Positions 1 through 5,900 of a stretch of 7,848 bases of DNA are shown piece by piece. Every line of letters starts with the position of its first letter. Position 1 is the stretch's first letter. This DNA is from Planctomycetota bacterium. GTDB lineage: Bacteria; Planctomycetota; J058; JARGOJ01. Under the pieces are notes generated by a model. It did not search any database. It was not told the DNA's origin and worked only from the letters and a program-made list of their open reading frames with translations. Location of the stretch: contig JARGOJ010000392.1 in NCBI GenBank assembly GCA_029210225.1, positions 1 to 7,848 on the forward strand, in the 5' to 3' direction. Made by a program: the position numbers and the translations under genes.

Positions 1-534
1 AAGATCATCAGCCTTCAACTCTTCAAGGCTGGCCAGGACGTCATCGAAGCTCCGGCGCTTCTCTTCAATCTCCAGACGCCCCTTGTTAAGCGCAACGAGC
101 CCCTGCTTTTCCTCAAGGCTATTAATGAAGAGGGCACATTCCAGATGAATCTTCGCGAGGCGCTGACTCAGATCCTTCATGATCGTTCGCTCGTAGGAAG
201 AGGCTCCCCTTGCTTCTTGTCTCGCCCTGAGACCCTCACAAATCTTTAAGCTCTCTTCAGACTTCTCTTTCAGCTGGGCCTGAACTTTGAGAATTCCTGC
301 TGGAGAGACAGGGCGCTTCTCGACCCTAGCAGCCTGAAAGACAGCAACTACCTCATTGCCCACATAACCAACAAGCTTGCTATTGGCCTGCTTCAGGCGT
401 ATGAGCTCCAAGAGTTCGGGAGTTTCGGAATTCGCAGCTTTTTGAATGCGATCACGCATCGAGTCATTCTGGTAGGCATTCAAGAATCCTGAGAACAGCA
501 AGAATGTGGCAAAAACACGAAACTTGAGACTCAT
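1..534 (-). CDS. Exported coiled-coil protein of unknown function (3' end beyond the left edge)
   Basis: I do not recognise this gene. Reading the minus strand from the ATG at 534-532 gives 178 codons with no stop, so the C-terminus lies outside the window. The N-terminus is a classical Sec signal peptide: basic residues (K4, R6), a hydrophobic core (VFATFLLFSGFL) and a likely cleavage after A20 (LNA|YQN). The mature part looks helical. From about residue 75 to the edge it is rich in Glu, Lys, Leu, Gln and Arg with heptad-like spacing (KVQAQLKEKSEES, then SLEEKQGLVALNKGRLEIEEKRR), which suggests a coiled coil. There are two cysteines (C99, C133). No enzymatic motif is visible. A strong ribosome binding site and an upstream promoter candidate support the start. 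By inference it is a periplasmic or envelope-associated protein that could be a structural or accessory component. It is transcribed divergently from the hydrolase at 973. Confidence 0.78.
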   Translation of the reverse strand, partial: MSLKFRVFATFLLFSGFLNAYQNDSMRDRIQKAANSETPELLELIRLKQANSKLVGYVGNEVVAVFQAARVEKRPVSPAGILKVQAQLKEKSEESLKICEGLRARQEARGASSYERTIMKDLSQRLAKIHLECALFINSLEEKQGLVALNKGRLEIEEKRRSFDDVLASLEELKADDL

Positions 535-540
535 CTGGAG

Positions 541-548
541 TCACCTTT
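541..548 (-). promoter_or_regulatory. Ribosome binding site of the coiled-coil protein gene
   Basis: On the minus strand AAAGGTGA lies six bases upstream of the ATG at 534-532. It is a close Shine-Dalgarno match at normal spacing, which is why I chose this start rather than the later in-frame ATG that follows the signal-peptide segment. Confidence 0.7.
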
Positions 549-651
549 GTCGATTTAGAGAATCGCAGTACGATCTCGTCCAATTGGCAAGTTGCTTCGA
601 TATTCCATAGTGAAAAACTACAAAAAACTCTATAACAGCCTCTGACATCTA

Positions 652-680
652 CTTTTAAGACATCCTAAATGCTCTGTCAA
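652..680 (-). promoter_or_regulatory. Candidate sigma-70 type promoter for the coiled-coil protein gene
   Basis: On the minus strand a perfect -35 hexamer TTGACA (675-680) is followed by a 17-base spacer and a -10 element TAAAAG (652-657, four of six consensus bases). Transcription would start near 645 and leave a leader of about 110 bases before the ATG at 534. The -35 box and spacing are good and the -10 box is mediocre, so this is a candidate only. Confidence 0.4.
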
Positions 681-710
681 ACGAATGTTCCAATACGGAA
701 TATAGGCAGT

Positions 711-746
711 TAGCTATACATAAGCTCTATGCATTTCTAGCTATAC
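711..746. repeat. Short direct repeat TAGCTATAC, two copies 27 bases apart
   Basis: TAGCTATAC occurs at 711-719 and again at 738-746, a start-to-start distance of 27 bases. Between the copies, CATA and TATG flank AGCTC (719-731) as a small interrupted inverted repeat. The position in a divergent intergenic region would suit a regulator binding site, but the repeat is only nine bases long and could be chance. Confidence 0.3.
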
Positions 747-964
747 CGTGGAGAGTAGGGCTCCTCACACTTTCAGGAATTGTACCAATCACGAAACAGT
801 TTTTCACGGTCTGCGATGACCGCCATACAGGCCCATCATTTTTTTCTTTTTCTGCCATTCCAACCCGAGAATCGAAGCCCACATAAGCAACGAAACCCCT
901 CTTTCTAAGCCGTAAAAATGTCCTATCATTGCTCCCAGATTTGGTCCAAACCCAGAAGAACGAT

Positions 965-968
965 GAGG
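965..968 (+). promoter_or_regulatory. Weak ribosome binding site of the hydrolase gene
   Basis: GAGG ends four bases before ATG 973, closer than the usual spacing. It supports 973 as the start, since no upstream start is possible in this frame. Confidence 0.4.
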
Positions 969-972
969 TCCG

Positions 973-1683
973 ATGAGAAAAGAAATCTGGTCCTACTCTC
1001 CATCCCGTGATCGCCGCGAAGCTCCTATCCCGCTCCCAGTGGAAATTCATCCTCACGCCAACGGACGCCTTATCATCAATATGCCCGGCTGGGATGGAGC
1101 CATCGACGGCTACCAACAGAAGTACACTAAGCTCGCCGAATTCCTTGTCGAGCAGGGGCTTGGAGCTGTTGTCCGTTGTGGGAATCACCCGGTGGATCGG
1201 GTCGATTTCGAGGACGCTTGCAAGGCGCAGATCCGTGACCTGACAAAGACAGCCCTCGAAAAAGCCATCTCAATCTGTGGCTCGCCCACCCCTGAGCTTT
1301 ACTTCATGGGCTTCTCTGCCGGAGCAAGCGCCATGGCCGCCACCGCCCAGCTCTTCCCCCAACTCAAGGCCCTCCTCCTCATGGCCCCCTCCACCGACGC
1401 CGGCTACGATTCTATGAAGGCATCCCTGTCTCAATTCTCTGGCGCTGTCTCAGTCATTGTTGGAGCGGCCGACCTAGTCGTTGGCTCATTCCCAAGAGAA
1501 GTGGCCACGTGGGGACCCGAGGGCCTCTCAGCACGGTCCCGGCGCCTGGTCGTCATTCCTCAGTGTGATCATCAGTTTCGCGGAGCCAGGAACGGCCAAA
1601 TTCTCAGCCAAGCACCACTCTGGGCCTTTGGCGACCTCGATCCCTTCCCACACCCCGACGCGGGTATCATTCTCTATGACTAG
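973..1683 (+). CDS. Alpha/beta hydrolase family protein
   Basis: This 236-residue protein has the layout of a small, single-domain alpha/beta hydrolase without a large lid. An early beta-strand (RLIINMPGW, about residues 32-40) leads into the loop expected to form the oxyanion hole. The nucleophile elbow is GFSAG at 113-117, giving Ser115. The likely acid is Asp167 in VIVGAADLVVG, at the end of a hydrophobic strand, and the likely base is His200 in VVIPQCDHQF. The order Ser-Asp-His and the spacing match the superfamily, which includes esterases, dienelactone-hydrolase-like enzymes and peptidases; the substrate cannot be read from sequence. There is no signal peptide, so it is probably cytoplasmic. 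ATG 973 is the first possible start in this frame because a stop (TGA 964-966) lies just upstream; GAGG at 965-968 is a weak, closely spaced ribosome binding site. The gene converges on the phosphoesterase gene and its TAG stop overlaps that gene's stop. Confidence 0.9.
   Translation: MRKEIWSYSPSRDRREAPIPLPVEIHPHANGRLIINMPGWDGAIDGYQQKYTKLAEFLVEQGLGAVVRCGNHPVDRVDFEDACKAQIRDLTKTALEKAISICGSPTPELYFMGFSAGASAMAATAQLFPQLKALLLMAPSTDAGYDSMKASLSQFSGAVSVIVGAADLVVGSFPREVATWGPEGLSARSRRLVVIPQCDHQFRGARNGQILSQAPLWAFGDLDPFPHPDAGIILYD
1680..1683. other. CTAG palindrome forming both stop codons of two convergent genes
   Basis: On the plus strand TAG at 1681-1683 ends the hydrolase. On the minus strand TAG at 1682-1680 ends the phosphoesterase. 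The two codons share two bases inside the self-complementary tetramer CTAG, so the coding regions overlap by four bases and there is no room for a terminator between them. Confidence 0.95.
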
Positions 1684-2768
1684 TGTTCTGTCTCATCCAA
1701 ATGCAACAGTGGATAATCCCCTGGAACACAGTCATTCATCGCCCCGTCTAGCATGACTAAGACGGCCCCGCCCTCCGGGAGCCCTTCTTGCAAGCCTCGG
1801 CGATAGCTCACCCGGTCATCTTCAGTCACAATCAAAGTCCGAAGATCAAAGCAATCCCTCTCCTTGGCTGCTCCCTCAACCCAATCCCCAAGCTCCTTTC
1901 GGCACTTCTTATGGTTCGTATGCCCCACCCCCTGAATGATGCCCTTTGGCAAACTCTTTGGCAAATAACGCCGGGGCCGCAGCTTATCGTAGGCCCAAGA
2001 ATCAGTGTAGAAGTCGGGATTGCTCGGCCGATGATAAAGCAAGCCTCCTCCCTCATGACTTGCAATACCACTCACATGAAGCGGCGCCAGGTCCAGGGGA
2101 CGAAGATCACCAACACGCCACGCTTCCCGAACTCGATCAACCCCATCCTCAAGGGCCTTATTCAATAGCCGAGCGATCTCAACTGGGTCACGAAGTTCAG
2201 GGACTCCCAAGATAGACAATTCACGATTTGTAACCCCCGCGTGATTGAGCAGGATTGGCCTTCCACACCACTCAGCAGCCGTCGCCAATTGCACTCTCTT
2301 ATCAAGCAACAATTGAATGAGCAAGTTTCTTTGAAGCTCGCCATAAGAACTGAAATCACGCTGAACAATCAATGGATTAGGGATCTCGGGATACTCCGCA
2401 AAGAAATCGTTGACGCTGATTGAAGAGCCTGGCGAATCCAGCGCAAAAGCCATGTCCCGCGCCGACTTAAAGCGCTCGTCAGACATTGAGATCAGCTCTT
2501 GCACTCGGGCGATATCATGATTTCCAAGAAGAATTGTGACCTGAGTTGAATCGTGACTGGCGAGCCAATTCAGGATTTCAAAACCATTCTTGCAGGTGTC
2601 GGCGACGGAGTCGTTCACTTTGTCGTGGTAGTCAAAATAGTCTCCTACCGTCACGAGCTTCACATCAGCGTGTAGTCGCCTGTCTCTCGTCAATAAGCCC
2701 CGGGCCTCAAGAACGGCGAGGAAATGAGAGAAGGAACATTGCAAGTCGCCGATAGCGTAAGTCGCCAT
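1680..2768 (-). CDS. Calcineurin-like metallophosphoesterase with ApaH-like N-terminus
   Basis: The 362-residue protein has the metal-binding motif set of the calcineurin-like phosphoesterase fold. Motif 1 is GDLQ (Asp8), motif 2 is VGDYFD (Asp43, Asp46), motif 3 is LGNHD (Asn83, His84), a later metal His is in LLNHAGVT (His176), and the final motif is GVGHTNH (His283). The start MATYAIGDLQ closely resembles the symmetrical diadenosine tetraphosphate hydrolase ApaH, in which Gln often replaces the His found in other members. It differs from ApaH after that: motif 2 reads GDYFDYHD instead of the usual GDLxxRGP type, and the protein is about 80 residues longer than typical ApaH, with an insertion around 105-170 and a C-terminal part after 285. 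I therefore expect a two-metal phosphatase or dinucleotide polyphosphatase but do not assign the substrate or the name apaH. No signal peptide is present, so it is probably cytoplasmic. The ribosome binding site is weak (AGAAAG on the minus strand, 2775-2780, six bases from ATG). Confidence 0.93.
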   Translation of the reverse strand: MATYAIGDLQCSFSHFLAVLEARGLLTRDRRLHADVKLVTVGDYFDYHDKVNDSVADTCKNGFEILNWLASHDSTQVTILLGNHDIARVQELISMSDERFKSARDMAFALDSPGSSISVNDFFAEYPEIPNPLIVQRDFSSYGELQRNLLIQLLLDKRVQLATAAEWCGRPILLNHAGVTNRELSILGVPELRDPVEIARLLNKALEDGVDRVREAWRVGDLRPLDLAPLHVSGIASHEGGGLLYHRPSNPDFYTDSWAYDKLRPRRYLPKSLPKGIIQGVGHTNHKKCRKELGDWVEGAAKERDCFDLRTLIVTEDDRVSYRRGLQEGLPEGGAVLVMLDGAMNDCVPGDYPLLHLDETEH

Positions 2769-2943
2769 ATCAATCTTTCTATCTCACCCGCCGGACATGA
2801 CGTCGACGCTCAGTGATATCAAAGGAAACTGTCTGTTTGCTCAGGCACGCTATTCAGGGCTCTGGCTTGAGTACATAGAAGAGGCCACAATCACTTCCGC
2901 AACCGTGGCCTCTTCCATTGAATCTTCTTAACGCTTCAATGCA
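2769..2943. other. Spacer between the Calx-beta gene and the phosphoesterase gene
   Basis: This 175-base stretch on the minus strand follows the Calx-beta gene's stop codon and precedes the phosphoesterase start. It contains the hairpin at 2878-2915 near the Calx-beta end. The remaining part would have to hold any separate promoter for the phosphoesterase, but I see no clear -35/-10 pair. Confidence 0.5.
2878..2915 (-). terminator. Perfect 11-bp inverted repeat, probable 3' hairpin of the Calx-beta gene
   Basis: GAAGAGGCCAC (2878-2888) and GTGGCCTCTTC (2905-2915) are exact reverse complements separated by a 16-base loop. The hairpin starts 28 bases after the TAA of the Calx-beta gene, where a terminator or mRNA 3'-protecting stem is expected. 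On the minus strand it is followed by TATGTAC and not by a run of T, so it is not a canonical intrinsic terminator. It may act with Rho or as an RNA-stabilising stem. Confidence 0.5.
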
Positions 2944-5900
2944 TTAATCAGTAATCGTTCCGCTCACCGACGAAGTAGCCGCCTGGACAGTCAAGCCTCG
3001 GACAGGTGTTCCCGCCGGGGCGCCACCACCAAGACGAGCAGTCAAGACGAGGGTGTAGGTCTCGTCCGCTTCATTGTTGGCACCGTCATCAATGGCCATG
3101 ATCTGATAAGTGCGACCAATGTTCGCCAAGGCCTCTGGACCTGTTGAGATAATGATCTGCATCGCATTTTGAATCACATTATTCTCGTCAATGAAGACAT
3201 AGTCATTGTTCGCATTTCCTGGAGCCGTTGCGGTTGTCGTGCCGTCAGCGTCGACGAGAATGTCGATGGCCTGCTCTGTTGAGGTCGCGCCAGCGAAGGT
3301 GTAAGTGTAATTCGCAGACGCTCCTTCAGCGACGGTCTGACCATCTGTTCCCGCGTTATACATGACAGTGATATCGTCGTCGTCATTGATAGTGAAGTCA
3401 TTGGTTCTATTCGCAACAACCGTATCAACAGTCACATCGGTGGGAGTCATAGCGTTGTTAGCGATCCGAATTCGCAGAAGCTCGTTGGCCTCATTGATAT
3501 TGTCGCCAACCACATTCACATTAAATGTTCCCGTTGAGGCTCCTGCAGTGACAGTCGCTGTTGTTGGCAAGCCAAAGTCGCCCGCCTCGGCAGGATCAGT
3601 CACACCAGGAACTGGCGTCACAGCGACATTTCCAACAGCCACGACAATATTGACTTGAGAGGTCGCCGCGGTCGTTCCGTCGGCTGCGTCAATCAACTGA
3701 ATGTTCACAGTCGTATCGGCGTCGGCGTCGGCCTCTGTGGCGGTTGTTGCCGCGTCAATTCTCACGAGGACCAAGTCGTCGTTGTCAATGATTCCGGTCG
3801 CCATTCCAGAAGCCGTCACTCCCACAGCTCCGGCAGACACATTGCCAATCATTGAAATGACCGTCTCGTCCAATTCGTGAACTTCGTCGGAAACAATCGT
3901 GACACTGTTGTCAGTGACGTTGATCGCAACATTCGTTGGAATGGTCACGGTTGAAGTCGCCGCCGTGTAGTCGTTGTTGGCAATTGTCGCGGTGCCGTCA
4001 GCGAAGGTCAGGTCGACGGTGAAAGTCTGCTGTGTCATAGTCACAGTTCCTGTTGGAACAATAGTAAATGGCAGCGCAGGATTCGTCGCGGGGTCAGCCT
4101 CAGAGACCGGGGTTCCGAATTGAACCGTCAGGTCCAAAGCGTCATCGTCATTGATTGTTCCTGCGGCTGTCGCATTGCCAATACTTACGCCACGGAAACT
4201 TGGGTTGGCAGTCAACGAATCAATAAATCCATTAAAGGTCTCATTGGCTTCGTTGATTCCCATGTTCGCCATGGGCGAGTCAGGAGTCAGAGTAACTGTC
4301 ACTGTGTTTGACAGCGTGCCCATGGAGAAGTTCAACTGACGATTGGTGATCGCAACAAAGTCGTCTCCTGCTGTCGCAACGTCGTCCTGAGTATCAAAGA
4401 GGACAAAGAAGCTCTGCTCGGTATCCGTCGTCGCAGCGGTCGAATTCGCAATAGTAAAGTCAAAGCTCGTCGCCGTTTCAGAGACCGCGGCCTGGGCCGT
4501 GACATCAATAACAATATCGTCGTTATCCTCAATAGTCGCAGTGGCCATAGCTCCTGTGATATGGCGCTGGCCTGAAGGCGAAGGCTGCGGCGTGCGTGTC
4601 ATGGCCGTGATTGATCCGGAGAAGGTCTCATTCGCTTCGTTGATTGTGTCGTCAGAGACAGTCACGGTGGCCCGGCTCGCGCCCGCGGCAGCGAGTTCGC
4701 GAGCGGCCAGGCTAATCGGAACAGCAGCTCCGGTGGAGCCTGTAAACATGAACATTCGAGTCAGCATTGTGTAATCACCAGCTGAGCTCGCTGTTCCGTC
4801 CATGGTTGCGAAGTCGATATTGAAGGTCTGCTCCGTCGAGGTCGCCAATGTTCCAGCGGCCAGAGTCAACTCGAATGGACGGGCGGTTGTGCCTTCAGAA
4901 GCCGACGCAGGGTTGGCAACAATGGCGAAGTTAATCACGTCGTCGTCATTAATCACCTGAGTCGCCGTTCCGTTGGCTCCCACTGAAATCCCGACAAAGC
5001 TCGTTCCAGTTGCGGTGCCGAGCATGATCTGGAAGCTTTCCGCGAACATCTCGTTGATATCGTCACCGACCACGTCAATGTCGATCGGCAACGTCGTGTT
5101 GACAGTCACAGCGGTCGCAGACGTTCCAGTGAATGACAAAGCGGTGATTGAAGCAATTGAGAAGTCATTCGGATCAACCGCCGTATCCGAATTGTTCGGA
5201 TTGAACATATAAGGAACGGTGAAGGTCTGCTCTGTTGACGTCGCCCCCGTTGTCGTCACAGTCAAGGCGTTCATCACCGTCATGGTCGCGTCTGTCTCAT
5301 TAATGACGCCGTTGGTCGCAATCTCGAAGACGATTCCGTCGTCATCCAAGATTGAATGAGGGCTCATAATGCTGGCGATGATTGTTCCGGGAGGAGTACT
5401 TCCGACAAAGAAGACACCCTGAGCCACAAGATTCGCGGCCATACCATTGAAGCGCTCATTGGCTTCGTTGATCGCGTCAGCGGTTGTCGACACAGAGAGT
5501 GTCATGTTCGTCGGCAAAACTTGATTTGGATTGAAGATAATGAATTGCGGCGTTGGGTTCACAACAACGCCATTAATGGTCCTCGCAGTGTAATCCCGAT
5601 CCGCAGCTGCAATCGCTTCTGCGGTCGCCAAGTCGGCGGTTGAGAAATCGAAGGTGAAGGCCTGGCGAGTTCCCGTCGCTCCGTTTGGCAACGCGGCGGT
5701 CGCAACAGTATCAACAAAGACCTCGAAGATCGCAGGGCTCGCCTCGGTGACAGGTCCAGCGGAGCGAAGCCCTAAGATAAAGACGTCGTTGTCGATGATC
5801 ATGACGGTTTGAACAACTGGCGTTCCTGCCATGACACCGTTCGTCTGACCTTGAAGATTTCTCAGCTCAGCGCTGAAGTCTTCATTGGCTTCGTTGATCG

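Larger units (their letters stand above)
549..972. other. Divergent intergenic region without a supported gene
   Basis: This 424-base stretch separates the minus-strand coiled-coil gene from the plus-strand hydrolase. The left half (about 600-740) is AT-rich and holds the promoter candidate for the minus-strand gene and a short direct repeat. The right half (about 750-972) is open on the minus strand as the tail of a 153-codon frame that runs antisense into the hydrolase. That frame has no recognisable domain and I do not annotate it. For the hydrolase I see only a weak -10-like TATCAT at 924-929 with no good -35 box. I see no RNA gene or mobile element remnant. Confidence 0.6.

Noticed and set aside
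924..929. TATCAT as the -10 box of the hydrolase promoter
   Set aside because: It matches five of six consensus bases, but no credible -35 hexamer lies at 16-18 bases upstream.
963..1010. Fifteen-codon upstream frame (ATG 963 to TGA 1008-1010) overlapping the hydrolase start
   Set aside because: It could act as a leader frame, but it has no clear ribosome binding site of its own and frames this short arise by chance.
727..1188. 153-codon open frame on the minus strand
   Set aside because: Its first 72 codons lie antisense to the start of the well-supported alpha/beta hydrolase. The product has no recognisable domain, and I see no convincing ribosome binding site. The part outside the hydrolase is not enough to stand as a gene.
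1788..2755. Plus-strand frames antisense to the phosphoesterase gene
   Set aside because: The minus-strand frame carries a full set of phosphoesterase motifs across this stretch, and the antisense products look like random sequence.
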